Assembly: GCA_015229165.1 (NCBI GenBank)
Contig: JADGCD010000016.1
Coordinates: forward strand, 1-18,433
Source: Nitrospinota bacterium
GTDB taxonomy: Bacteria; Nitrospinota_A; UBA7883; JADGGD01
DNA: 18,433 nt
Direction of reading: 5' to 3'
Under the pieces are notes generated by a model, which had not been told where the DNA came from, ran no database searches, and saw nothing but the letters and a program-made list of their open reading frames with translations. The position numbers were made by a program, and so were the translations under genes. Shown here piece after piece: positions 1-6,949 of this stretch (positions within the stretch are counted from its first letter, which is position 1; each line of letters opens with the position of its first letter).

Positions 1-667
1 TCCGGCTGACGGCGCCGTCGATGACCATGCCGATCATCGGCCAGTAATGGTAGGCGCGAAGGGTGGCGACGTCCCGTTTGGAGAGGGGTACCGTCAACCG
101 TTCGCCAAATTCCTTCTCCACCTCGGCGAACCGGGCCGATCCCTCGAACTTGGCCAGCGCCCGGCGGGCCTCCTCCAGCGCCGCCGGGGGGGTGGGGGGG
201 GCGCTTCCCTTCTCGAACTCCCGCAGGACAAGCCGGTGGGCCTGCCCGGTCTGGACGGTGTAGGCGCCGGTCATCAGGTCGAAAGAGCTCTTCAGCACGT
301 CGGCCACCTTGGCCGAGGCCCGGTCGTCCAGGTCGTAGAGGTCCAGCGCCTGCTCCTGCGTCGTCTGGCGGATCTTTTCGGTGGAGAGGGTGTCTTCGAT
401 GAGCAGGTCTTCGGCGGCCCGCACGTTCCGGGGGGCGATGGAGTCGACCGGATAGACGGTCACGGCGGTCCGCCCGGTGGGGGTCATGATGATGGCCAGA
501 AAGAGGGCGGTGACCAGCAGCAGCGCCACGGCCTTCGGGTCGATCCGCCCGCCGAACCACCCCGGCTCCGGCGTGTCGGGCCTCTTGCCCCCCCCCCGGG
601 GGACCAGGGAGGCTGCGTCCTTTTTCTTGAAGGCGTCGAAGTCGATGATCTGCCCGGGAGGGGTCAT
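1..667 (-). CDS. 7TM-HD family (PgpH-type) membrane phosphodiesterase, N-terminal part only
   Basis: An open frame of 222 codons runs from an ATG at 667 to the left edge without a stop, so only the N-terminus is visible. A short basic cytoplasmic segment holds a glycine run (residues 25-27). One membrane helix follows at about residues 45-62 (AVALLLVTALFLAII), then a long soluble region, predicted extracytoplasmic, containing YPVDSIAPRNVRAAEDLL. This matches the start of 7TM-HD proteins: one helix, an extracellular 7TMR-HDED domain, seven helices and a cytoplasmic HD domain. Listeria PgpH of this family hydrolyses c-di-AMP. The HD domain lies outside the window, so the activity is inferred. 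The start ATG overlaps the phoH stop (ATGA), showing translational coupling, and phoH followed by a 7TM-HD gene is a common bacterial order. The start region contains a run of ten C on the plus strand (588-597). Confidence 0.8.
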   Translation of the reverse strand, partial: MTPPGQIIDFDAFKKKDAASLVPRGGGKRPDTPEPGWFGGRIDPKAVALLLVTALFLAIIMTPTGRTAVTVYPVDSIAPRNVRAAEDLLIEDTLSTEKIRQTTQEQALDLYDLDDRASAKVADVLKSSFDLMTGAYTVQTGQAHRLVLREFEKGSAPPTPPAALEEARRALAKFEGSARFAEVEKEFGERLTVPLSKRDVATLRAYHYWPMIGMVIDGAVSR

Positions 668-1653
668 GGCGTCGTGGCGCCCCCGTCGGGGGCGAGCAAC
701 TCCAGTTGCCGGGCGTGGGCCTCGTAGGCCTGCACGATGCGGCGGACCAGCTCGTGCCGGACCACGTCCCGGTCGGTGAATTCGATGAAGCGGATCCCCT
801 GGGTCCCCTGCAGGACTTCCCGCACATGGACCAGCCCCGACACCTGCCGGGGGGGGAGGTCGATCTGGGTGATGTCGCCGGTGATGACCACCTTGCTGTT
901 GAGCCCGAGCCGGGTCAGGAACATTTTCATCTGCTCCCGGGTGGCGTTTTGGGCCTCGTCGAGGATCAGGAAGGAGTCGTTGAAAGTCCGCCCCCGCATG
1001 TAGGCCAGGGGGGCGATCTCGATGAGCCTCTGCTCCAGCAGCCGGGCCACCTTCTCGGCGTCGAGCATGTCGAAGAGGGCGTCGTGGAGCGGGCGAAGGT
1101 ACGGGTCGATTTTCTCCTCCAGCGTGCCGGGGAGGAACCCGAGCGACTCCCCCGCCTCGACCACGGGGCGGGTCAGGACGATCCGCGACACCCGTTTCTT
1201 CAGCAGCGCTTCGACCCCGGCGGCCATGGCAAGGTAGGTCTTGCCGGTGCCGGCGGGGCCGATGGCAAGGGTCACGTCGAACCGCTGCATGGCGAACATG
1301 TATTCCCGCTGGATCAGCGACCGGGGGGCGATCTCCCGCTTCCCGGTGACGATCCGGACCTCTTCGGAGAAGACCTCCCGGATCCGGATGGAGGGGTCGT
1401 CGGCGAAGGCGTGGATGATGAACTTGAGGGCCGCCTCGTCGAAGGCCCGCCCCAGATCGACCAGCTCGAAGAGCTGGCGCAGGAGCGACTCGGCCTGCTG
1501 GGTCAGAGCGGCATCTTCTCCCCGGATGCGCAACTCGTCCCCCCGGACCAGGAGCTGCACGTCGAACCGCTTTTCGATCCGCCGAAGGTTCTTGTCGTTC
1601 ACCCCGGCGATGGCCTGCAAACTCCCGACGCTTTCGATGATCAGCTCGGTCAC
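664..1653 (-). CDS. phoH: PhoH-family P-loop ATPase
   Basis: This 329-residue protein has the usual length for PhoH/YbeZ. The Walker A motif GPAGTGKT is at residues 132-139 and the Walker B/DEAQ motif (ILDEAQNAT) at about 229-237, with the typical TRPVVEAGE segment between. The N-terminal ~90 residues form the small domain common to bacterial PhoH proteins. PhoH proteins are cytoplasmic NTPases linked to RNA metabolism and, through the YbeZ-YbeY pair, to ribosome and 16S rRNA maturation; the exact role here is inferred. I chose the GTG at 1653 because GGGAG lies 7 nt upstream and homologues begin at TELIIES-like sequence. The frame stays open far upstream, but that part is antisense to rarA and looks non-coding. 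The stop overlaps the next gene by four bases. Confidence 0.93.
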   Translation of the reverse strand: MTELIIESVGSLQAIAGVNDKNLRRIEKRFDVQLLVRGDELRIRGEDAALTQQAESLLRQLFELVDLGRAFDEAALKFIIHAFADDPSIRIREVFSEEVRIVTGKREIAPRSLIQREYMFAMQRFDVTLAIGPAGTGKTYLAMAAGVEALLKKRVSRIVLTRPVVEAGESLGFLPGTLEEKIDPYLRPLHDALFDMLDAEKVARLLEQRLIEIAPLAYMRGRTFNDSFLILDEAQNATREQMKMFLTRLGLNSKVVITGDITQIDLPPRQVSGLVHVREVLQGTQGIRFIEFTDRDVVRHELVRRIVQAYEAHARQLELLAPDGGATTP

Positions 1654-1894
1654 GGGTGGGCTCCCGGACGGGACGGGGGGCGGCTCATGACCGGCGCTCC
1701 GCCCGCCGGACGACGGGGAGGAGGCTCCCCCGGTTTGGGATACAATGGCGCAGGGTCTTATCCTTGTTTCTTTGTTGGGAGAGCGGGAAAGCCACCTTTT
1801 TACCCGTACGCATGGATTTTGTGCCTCGGGGGAGAGGCTGTCAAGAGGCCGACAGGGGCCGCTGGAGTGTCGATTCATAGCATGCGCGTTTTCA
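1654..1894. promoter_or_regulatory. Divergent phoH / rarA intergenic region
   Basis: This 241-nt gap separates the divergent phoH and rarA starts and should hold both promoters. A TACAAT hexamer at 1741-1746 on the plus strand is a possible -10 box for rarA, but no good -35 is visible. If it is used, the rarA leader would be about 140 nt. That leader contains two consecutive small hairpins: GCCTC (1823-1827) with GAGGC (1834-1838), and CTGTC (1838-1842) with GACAG (1851-1855). They share base 1838, so they could compete. No known riboswitch is recognised. Confidence 0.35.
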
Positions 1895-3205
1895 ATGGAT
1901 AACCGGGACGATACAACCCCTCTCTTCTCCGGGGGAAGGCCACCGGGGCCGCTGGCCGACCGGATGCGCCCCCGCTCCCTTGGTGAATATGTGGGGCAGT
2001 CGACCCTGCTGGGGCCGGGGCGTCCCCTGTCGGCCCTCATCGCGTCGGGGCAGGTTCCGTCGCTGATATTCTGGGGTCCGCCGGGAACCGGCAAGACGAC
2101 GCTGGCCCGGATCGTCGCCGGCAAGGGGGAGGCGGCCTTCATCGAGGTCTCCGCCGTGGGGGCGGGGGTGAAGGAGCTGCGCGACGCGGTGGAGGAGGCC
2201 CGGCGGCAATGGCGGGTCCACCGCCGCCGGACGGTCCTCTTCATCGACGAGGTCCACCGCTTCTCGAAGGTGCAGCAGGACGCCATCCTCCCCCATGTGG
2301 AGTCGGGGCTTCTGACCATCATCGGCTCCACCACCGAGAACCCGGCCTTCGAGGTGATCCCGGCGCTGCGCAGCCGCTGCCGCATCTTCCGCCTGACCGG
2401 GCTGACCTTCGACGAGGTGGTATCCATCGTCCGGGGGGCGTTGGCCGACCGGGAGCGGGGGATCGAAGGAGATCTCTCCGACGAAGCGGTGGAGCGGATC
2501 GCCCAACTCTCGGGGGGGGACGCCCGGGCGGCGCTGAACCTGCTGGAGGCGTCGGTCACGGCGGCGGGCGAGGCGCCGGTGACGCCCCAACTGGTGGAGG
2601 AGCTGGCCCGCGACTCGGCGATCCTTTACGACAAGCAGGGGCAGGAGCATTTCGACCACGCCAGCGCGTTCCAGAAGTCGATGCGTGGCTCCGACCCGGA
2701 CGGGGCGGTCTACTGGCTGGCGAAGATGCTGGCCGGGGGGGAGGACCCCCGGTTCGTGGCCCGGCGGCTGATCGTGACCGCCAGCGAGGATGTGGGGCTG
2801 GCCGACCCGACGGCGCTGCTGGTGGCGATGGCGGCGGCGGAGGCGGTGGAGCGGCTCGGCATGCCGGAGTGCCGCATCCCGCTGGCGCAGGCGACGCTGC
2901 ACATCGCCACGGCGCCCAAGAGCAACAGCGCCATCAACGCCGTCGACGCGGCGATGAACGCGATTACGAAAGAGGGGGCTTCCCATCCCCCCCCCGACCA
3001 CCTGAAGGACGCCCATTACGTCGACGCAAAGAAATACGGGTTCGGCCGGGGCTACCGCTACCCGCACGATTTCCCCGGCCACTGGGTGGCGCAGCAATAC
3101 CTGCCGGACGCGCTGAAGGGGCGCCGCTTCTACGAACCGGGGGAGCTGGGCCGGGAAAAGCCGGTCAAGGAGTGGCTCGACCGGCGAAGAGGGGGAGAAG
3201 AGTAG
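1895..3205 (+). CDS. rarA: Replication-associated recombination protein A (RarA/MgsA), AAA+ ATPase
   Basis: This 436-residue protein has the normal RarA/MgsA/WRNIP1 length. The order is an N-terminal PLADRMRPRSLGEYVGQ segment, Walker A GPPGTGKT (residues 61-68), Walker B IDEVH (117-121), a sensor 1 region (GSTTENP) and an arginine-finger-like RSRCRIF. The C-terminal MgsA tetramerisation region includes KSMRGSDPDGAVYWLAKML, ASEDVGLADP and YGFGRGYRYPHDFPGHWV, all diagnostic. Members act in the cytoplasm at stalled replication forks, interacting with SSB and promoting strand separation or fork restart. I chose the ATG at 1895 because homology starts there (MDNRDDTTPLF); no strong ribosome binding site is visible. 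The frame extends upstream to 1745 but that stretch does not resemble the family. A run of nine C lies in the gene at 2987-2995. Confidence 0.93.
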   Translation: MDNRDDTTPLFSGGRPPGPLADRMRPRSLGEYVGQSTLLGPGRPLSALIASGQVPSLIFWGPPGTGKTTLARIVAGKGEAAFIEVSAVGAGVKELRDAVEEARRQWRVHRRRTVLFIDEVHRFSKVQQDAILPHVESGLLTIIGSTTENPAFEVIPALRSRCRIFRLTGLTFDEVVSIVRGALADRERGIEGDLSDEAVERIAQLSGGDARAALNLLEASVTAAGEAPVTPQLVEELARDSAILYDKQGQEHFDHASAFQKSMRGSDPDGAVYWLAKMLAGGEDPRFVARRLIVTASEDVGLADPTALLVAMAAAEAVERLGMPECRIPLAQATLHIATAPKSNSAINAVDAAMNAITKEGASHPPPDHLKDAHYVDAKKYGFGRGYRYPHDFPGHWVAQQYLPDALKGRRFYEPGELGREKPVKEWLDRRRGGEE

Positions 3206-3230
3206 GACGTTCTTTCTTTGAAAACCTGGT

Positions 3231-3267
3231 CACCCCGGAACTGAAACCAAATCAAAAGACCGGGGTG
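3231..3267 (+). repeat. Palindromic intergenic repeat, copy 1
   Basis: CACCCCGG (3231-3238) pairs perfectly with CCGGGGTG (3260-3267) around a 21-nt AT-rich loop beginning AACTGAAACCAAATCAA. The same stem and loop recur at 5925-5960 and, reversed, at 10230-10265. It begins 25 nt after the rarA stop codon. The right flank (GAAAGAACCAAAGAAACTTT, from about 3269) also recurs beside copy 3. A REP-like or terminator-like role is possible; the function is unknown. Confidence 0.75.
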
Positions 3268-3292
3268 GGAAAGAACCAAAGAAACTTTCCCT

Positions 3293-3334
3293 CGTTTCTC
3301 TTTTGGGGCCGAAGACGCCCCCGAAAGAGAAACG
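3293..3334. terminator. Strong hairpin between convergent rarA and hemW
   Basis: CGTTTCTCTTT (3293-3303) is perfectly complementary to AAAGAGAAACG (3324-3334). Inside, GGGGC (3305-3309) pairs with GCCCC (3317-3321), giving about 16 base pairs with a small bulge and a 7-nt loop. It sits between convergent genes, so a bidirectional terminator is the simplest reading. No clean U-tract follows on either strand. Confidence 0.55.
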
Positions 3335-3503
3335 AAGAAAACCCGCTGCGATTCGCTCTTCCCGTGAAAGAAGATCCACCCCCATCCCCCAGTAACCAGC
3401 CGACCCTCTCATCGCTACATTCCGCATATACTTCCCCACTTGCCAGCGAAGGCGTCATGACCAAAGAGGGGCGAACGTTTTTCGGACTGGCGTTGCATTT
3501 CTC

Positions 3504-4634
3504 TCAGACGATCCGGGCCAGCAGGTCGTTGAGGAGGCGCCATCCCCGGGGGGTGGTTCGCAGGCGGTCGCCGACGATTTCCAGCCAACCGTCTTCCAGC
3601 GCCCCGTCGATTCCCGGCCCCTTCAGGTCGGCGGTGAAGGGAATCCCCTCGGCCAGCCGAAGCCCCATCATCAGACGTTCGGTCCGCCGCATTCCGGCGG
3701 TCACCCGCTCGGTCTCCGCCACCGCCGCGCCGCTCTCCCCCACCCGGCCCAGCCACGACGTGAGGCTCTTCACGTTCGCCCAGCGGACCCCGTTCACCAG
3801 CGAGTGGGCCCCCGGCCCGACGCCGAGATAGTCGCGCAGCTCCCAGTAGCCAAGATTGTGCAGGCAGGCGGCGCCGGGGCGGGCGTAGTTGGAGATTTCG
3901 TAGTGGACGAAGCTGTGGGCCCGCAGGATCGCCTCGGTGGCGTCGAACATCCGCTCCCCGGCCCCGTTCACGATCACTTCCCCCCGTTCCACCATGCCGA
4001 AGAGGGGCGTGTGCGGCTCCACCGTCAGTTCGTAGGCCGACAGGTGGTCGGGGCCCCAGTCGAGAACCTCCCGCAGCGTGTCGGCCCACTCCCGCTCGGT
4101 CTGTTCCGGCAGGGCGAACATCAGGTCGACCGACCGGTGTGGGAATCGGGCGCCCTTGAGCGCCTCGAACGCCTGCCGCCCCTGGGCTGCGGTATGAATC
4201 CGCCCCAGGGTCGCCAGATCCCCGTCGGCGAGGGACTGGATTCCAAGACTTGCCCGGGTGACCCCCGCCAGCCGCCAGGCCAGCGCCTTCTGGGGCGTCA
4301 CCGACTCGGGGTTCATCTCAAGGGTGATCTCCCCGTTGCGGGCGAAGCGGAACTCCTGCTTCACCGTCGCCACGATCCGGGCCACCTGCTCCCCCTCCAG
4401 GAGCGAGGGCGTCCCGCCGCCGAAGAAGAGGGAGACCACCGGCCGCCCCCTCAGCGCCCCGGCCTGTCCGGTCAGCTCTTTGACCACCGCGTCAACGTAG
4501 TCGTCGATCCGCTCCTCTTCGTTCTCCACCGAGTGGAAATCGCAGTAGACACATTTCTTCCGGCAGAAGGGGACGTGGACGTAGATGCCGGCCGCCTCCG
4601 GGGCGACCGTGGGGGCCAGTCCGTCAGGACGCAT
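3504..4634 (-). CDS. hemW: HemW-type radical SAM protein (heme chaperone)
   Basis: This 376-residue protein carries the radical SAM motif CRKKCVYC (Cys24, Cys28, Cys31) in the HemW context HVPFC, then FFGGGTPSLL, LEMNPES and the family box HNLGYW...GVGPGAHS (residues 259-278). HemW proteins resemble the oxygen-independent coproporphyrinogen oxidase HemN but generally lack that activity; they bind heme and deliver it to membrane respiratory enzymes. I chose the ATG at 4634: GGGGAG lies just upstream inside tgt and the protein then starts a short distance before the conserved core. The frame extends to 4718, but that overlaps tgt. hemW overlaps the tgt stop by 11 nt, so the two are translationally coupled. 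A true HemN is less likely given the sequence type. Confidence 0.88.
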   Translation of the reverse strand: MRPDGLAPTVAPEAAGIYVHVPFCRKKCVYCDFHSVENEEERIDDYVDAVVKELTGQAGALRGRPVVSLFFGGGTPSLLEGEQVARIVATVKQEFRFARNGEITLEMNPESVTPQKALAWRLAGVTRASLGIQSLADGDLATLGRIHTAAQGRQAFEALKGARFPHRSVDLMFALPEQTEREWADTLREVLDWGPDHLSAYELTVEPHTPLFGMVERGEVIVNGAGERMFDATEAILRAHSFVHYEISNYARPGAACLHNLGYWELRDYLGVGPGAHSLVNGVRWANVKSLTSWLGRVGESGAAVAETERVTAGMRRTERLMMGLRLAEGIPFTADLKGPGIDGALEDGWLEIVGDRLRTTPRGWRLLNDLLARIV

Positions 4635-5730
4635 GGGAGAGCTCCCCGGCCCAGGCGCCGAGGCGCCCTTCGGTGATGGCGGCGCGAATCTCTTCGATCC
4701 GTCGCCGGTAGAAGGCAAGGTTGTGGATCGTGTTCAAGCGGAGCCCCAGAATCTCGTTGGCCGTGAAGAGGTGGCGCAGGTAGGCGCGGCTGAAGGTGGC
4801 GCAGGTGTAGCAGTCGCAGGCCGGATCGAGCGGCCCCGGATCCGTTGCAAAGCGGGCGTTCTTGATGGAAAACTTCCCCTCCGACGTGAAGAGGGTGCCG
4901 TTGCGCGCGTTGCGGGTCGGCATGACGCAGTCGAACATGTCGACCCCCCGGGCCACGCAGCGAACCAGGTCGTCGGGGGTTCCGACCCCCATCAGGTAGC
5001 GGGGGCGGTCCACCGGAAGGAACGGCTCCGACGCGTCGATCATGGCGCCCATCACCTCCCGCGACTCCCCCACCGAGAGCCCCCCGATGGCGTAGCCGTC
5101 GAAGCCAAGCGACGTGATCTCCTGCGCGCTTTGCCGACGGAGTTCGGCGTCAAACCCCCCTTGCGTGATGCCGAAAAGGGCCTGGTCGGCGTGGCGCGTT
5201 CGGGCCGCAAGACACCGTTCGGCCCACCTGGTGGAGCGGTCGGAGGCCTCCTTCGCGTAGGCGATATTCATCTCCGGCGCCACCGGCTCGTCGAAGGCCA
5301 TGATGATGTCGGCCCCGAGCGCCTCCTGAATCCCGATGGAGCCCTCCGGCGTTAAAAGATGGCGCGACCCGTCCAGATGGGAGGCGAAGGCGACCCCCTC
5401 TTCGGTGATTTTGCGCAAATCCTTCAGTGAGAAGACCTGGTATCCCCCCGAGTCGGTGAGCAGCGCCCCGTCGAACCCCATGAACCGGTGGAGACCCCCG
5501 AGATCGCGGATCGTCTCATGCCCCGGGCGAAGGTAGAGGTGGTAGGTGTTTGCCAGCGCCAGCCCGAAACCGAGCCGGGTCACGTCGTCGGGGCCGAGGG
5601 TCTTCACCGTTCCCTGCGTCCCCACCGGCATGAAGACCGGCGTCTCGATGACCCCGTGGGGGGTGACGAACGAACCGCGCCGTCCCTTGGAGGTCGGGTC
5701 GGTGGCGGTGACGCGAAAGTTGAGAAACAT
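4624..5730 (-). CDS. tgt: tRNA-guanine transglycosylase (queuine/preQ1 insertion)
   Basis: This 368-residue protein has the standard bacterial Tgt length. It exchanges guanine-34 for preQ1 in tRNAs with GUN anticodons, in queuosine synthesis. Visible landmarks are LTDSGGYQVFSL with the proton-acceptor Asp93, GGLSVGE, MGVGTPDDL, the nucleophile Asp267 in MFDCVMPTRNARNG, and the zinc site Cys305, Cys307, Cys310 (CDCYTC) with His336 (NTIHNL). All catalytic residues appear intact. The ATG at 5730 matches the family N-terminus (MFLNFRVTATDPTSKGRRG). No purine-rich ribosome binding site precedes it; instead an extended -10-like TGATACAAT ends 7 nt before the ATG. It is followed directly by hemW. 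The usual yajC-secDF neighbours are absent. Confidence 0.96.
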   Translation of the reverse strand: MFLNFRVTATDPTSKGRRGSFVTPHGVIETPVFMPVGTQGTVKTLGPDDVTRLGFGLALANTYHLYLRPGHETIRDLGGLHRFMGFDGALLTDSGGYQVFSLKDLRKITEEGVAFASHLDGSRHLLTPEGSIGIQEALGADIIMAFDEPVAPEMNIAYAKEASDRSTRWAERCLAARTRHADQALFGITQGGFDAELRRQSAQEITSLGFDGYAIGGLSVGESREVMGAMIDASEPFLPVDRPRYLMGVGTPDDLVRCVARGVDMFDCVMPTRNARNGTLFTSEGKFSIKNARFATDPGPLDPACDCYTCATFSRAYLRHLFTANEILGLRLNTIHNLAFYRRRIEEIRAAITEGRLGAWAGELSHAS

Positions 5731-5737
5731 GCGGGGG

Positions 5738-5746
5738 ATTGTATCA
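5738..5746 (-). promoter_or_regulatory. Extended -10 promoter element for tgt, probably leaderless
   Basis: On the minus strand TGATACAAT forms an extended -10 element (TG-N-TACAAT). Its last base is seven nt from the tgt ATG, so transcription would start at or next to the start codon. No convincing -35 hexamer lies 16-18 nt upstream, as is common with extended -10 promoters. The absence of a ribosome binding site before tgt fits a leaderless mRNA. Confidence 0.45.
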
Positions 5747-5792
5747 GGAGCCGCGACGGACGGTGCGGAAGTTTGCGCCCCCGGATCGTGAT

Positions 5793-5830
5793 CGTGGGAA
5801 GGGACTTGATCGGTCACGACCGAGCCCACG
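5793..5830. repeat. Nested inverted repeat between response regulator and tgt
   Basis: TCGGTC (5810-5815) and GACCGA (5818-5823) form an inner palindrome. CGTGGG (5793-5798) and CCCACG (5825-5830) form an outer arm pair around it. It lies about 65-100 bp upstream of the tgt start, so it could be an operator or a leader/terminator hairpin after the response regulator gene. The function is not known. Confidence 0.4.
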
Positions 5831-5861
5831 GAAGGTGTGGTGAGTAAGGGGAGGAAGAGAG

Positions 5862-5875
5862 CAGGCGCAAGCCTG
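5862..5875. repeat. Small hairpin with GCAA loop
   Basis: CAGGC (5862-5866) and GCCTG (5871-5875) enclose the tetraloop GCAA. It lies in the gap between the response regulator and tgt genes. Similar GCAA-loop hairpins end guaA and follow the FYDLN gene, so it may be a weak terminator element. Confidence 0.35.
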
Positions 5876-5924
5876 ACCGGCAGGAGAGGGGGGCGTTCAC
5901 CGGGCAAGGCGCAGGCGGCGAAGT

Positions 5925-5960
5925 ACCCCCGGAATGGAAACCGGTTCAACCACCGGGGGT
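5925..5960 (+). repeat. Palindromic intergenic repeat, copy 2
   Basis: ACCCCCGG (5925-5932) pairs with CCGGGGGT (5953-5960). The loop begins AATGGAAACC and contains TTCAA, matching the loop of the copies at 3231 and 10230 in the same relative positions. It lies between the response regulator and tgt genes. Unlike the other two copies it lacks the purine-rich right flank. Confidence 0.65.
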
Positions 5961-5998
5961 GCGAAGACGCCGGATGTTTATGGAAGCGGAGGGAAGAG

Positions 5999-6016
5999 GA
6001 CAGGCGTGCGCCTGTC
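5999..6016 (-). terminator. Hairpin built on the response regulator stop codon
   Basis: GACAGGCG and CGCCTGTC form a perfect 8-bp inverted repeat with two bases between. On the minus strand the GA of the TGA stop starts the first arm, and the sequence CTCTTCCCTCC follows the second arm. This resembles the end of guaA. It is probably a terminator or 3' end stabiliser for the response regulator transcript. Confidence 0.5.
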
Positions 6017-6401
6017 AGGCGACGAACTTTTTGACCATGTCGACGAAAGCCTCCTGCGCCAGCGGTTTGAGGACGAAATCGTCCGCGCCCAGCGCCATCG
6101 CCTTCGCCCGGGTCTCCGGCTGGTCGTCGGCGGTGATAACCATGAAAGGAATATGCGCCATCGTCGGGTCGTTGCGGGTTTTGGAGAGGAACGTCAGCCC
6201 GTCCATGTCCGGCATCATGATGTCCGAGACGATCACATCCGGGCGTCCCTGTTCGAGCATGGCCTTGAGGGCGCTCTTGCCGTTGTCGGCCTCCATGATC
6301 TCGAGATCGAGCCCGGTCAGGTATTCGGCCAGCAAGATACGGACGATCTCCTCGTCGTCGACGAGGAGGAGCCGCTTTTTGCCGTCCGGTCGATAGGCCA
6401 T
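6015..6401 (-). CDS. Single-domain response regulator (CheY-like receiver)
   Basis: This 128-residue protein is only a receiver (REC) domain. The acidic pair Asp15-Asp16 (LLLVDDEE), phosphoacceptor Asp60 (SDIMMPDMDG), Thr90 (FMVITADD) and Lys112 (VLKPL) are all present, so it should be phosphorylated by a histidine kinase. There is no output domain, so it would signal by protein contact, as CheY or Spo0F-type proteins do. No kinase or chemotaxis gene is nearby, and the partner is unknown. I chose the ATG at 6401: the upstream extension to 6452 has no family match. An AGGGGG run about 11 nt upstream could serve as ribosome binding site; it lies in a small CCCC/GGGG hairpin that might mask it. 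Confidence 0.88.
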   Translation of the reverse strand: MAYRPDGKKRLLLVDDEEIVRILLAEYLTGLDLEIMEADNGKSALKAMLEQGRPDVIVSDIMMPDMDGLTFLSKTRNDPTMAHIPFMVITADDQPETRAKAMALGADDFVLKPLAQEAFVDMVKKFVA

Positions 6402-6485
6402 ATGTCCACAAACCCCCTGCGGGGTCTGGTCCCTTTGTTGTCGCCACCACATACGCCCCCGCCCGACGGCGGGGACGACCGATTA

Positions 6486-6503
6486 CCGTATACTATGATA
6501 CGG
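6486..6503 (+). promoter_or_regulatory. Inverted repeat overlapping a putative -10 box upstream of hisI
   Basis: CCGTAT (6486-6491) and ATACGG (6498-6503) flank six bases. The repeat includes TATACT (6489-6494) and TATGAT (6494-6499), either of which could be a -10 box. No convincing -35 box is seen. The arrangement suits an operator over the hisI promoter, but this is inference. Confidence 0.35.
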
Positions 6504-6589
6504 CACGTGGGGCCGATTGCGGCAAGAGAAATGTCATGCGCCAAAACGGGGAGACGCCGGTGAACCAGCGGGAAGAGGGGACCACCCCC

Positions 6590-6949
6590 ATGATCGACTT
6601 CGCAAAACGGGGGGGGACCATCCCGGTGGTGGTCCAGAGTGTCGTGGATGCAACGGTGCTGATGCTCGGCTACGCCAACGCCGCCGCGCTGGAAAAGAGC
6701 CTCGCCACCGGTTACGCCACCTTCTGGTCCACCTCCCGCAACGAGCTTTGGACCAAGGGAGAGACCTCCGGCGACCTGTTGCGGGTGGAGGAGATACGGG
6801 TCGACTGCGACCAGGACGCCCTTCTTTACCGCGTGACCCCCCTGGGCGCAGGCGCCTGTCATACCCGCGAGCCGAACGACGGGGCGGCGCGGAAAAGCTG
6901 CTTTTACCGGGCCTTCGACGGCATCGAGCGACTTGGCCCCGTTGGATGA
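6590..6949 (+). CDS. hisI: Phosphoribosyl-AMP cyclohydrolase
   Basis: This 119-residue protein is a stand-alone HisI, opening the adenine ring of PR-AMP in the third step of histidine synthesis. It shows MLGYANAAAL, GYATFWSTSRNELWTKGETSG, the metal-binding DCDQD (Asp72, Asp74, Asp76; Cys73) and the later zinc cysteines Cys90 (ACHT) and Cys104 (SCFYR). I chose the ATG at 6590 because GAGGGG lies 9 nt upstream and the family usually begins at IDF-like sequence; an ATG at 6536 in the same frame is possible. Between CHT and SCFYR there are about seven more residues than usual. HisE is not fused and no other his gene is nearby. Confidence 0.92.
   Translation: MIDFAKRGGTIPVVVQSVVDATVLMLGYANAAALEKSLATGYATFWSTSRNELWTKGETSGDLLRVEEIRVDCDQDALLYRVTPLGAGACHTREPNDGAARKSCFYRAFDGIERLGPVG

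Larger units (their letters stand above)
3206..3503. other. Convergent intergenic region between rarA and hemW
   Basis: This stretch of about 300 nt between convergent genes holds no credible gene. Its left half contains a palindromic repeat (3231-3267), a purine-rich linker and a strong hairpin (3293-3334), listed separately. From 3335 to 3503 I see no feature beyond AT-richer sequence than the genes; the short open frames there have no family resemblance. Confidence 0.6.

Noticed and set aside
706..1902. Long plus-strand open frame opposite phoH
   Set aside because: It is the antisense shadow of phoH and has biased, low-complexity composition with no family resemblance.
1892..3097. Long minus-strand open frame opposite rarA
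   Set aside because: Arg/His/Pro-rich shadow of a clear AAA+ gene in GC-rich DNA.
5731..6450. N-terminal extension of tgt reaching to 6450
   Set aside because: The extension is out-of-frame sequence of the response regulator gene and intergenic repeats; Tgt family homology begins at 5730.
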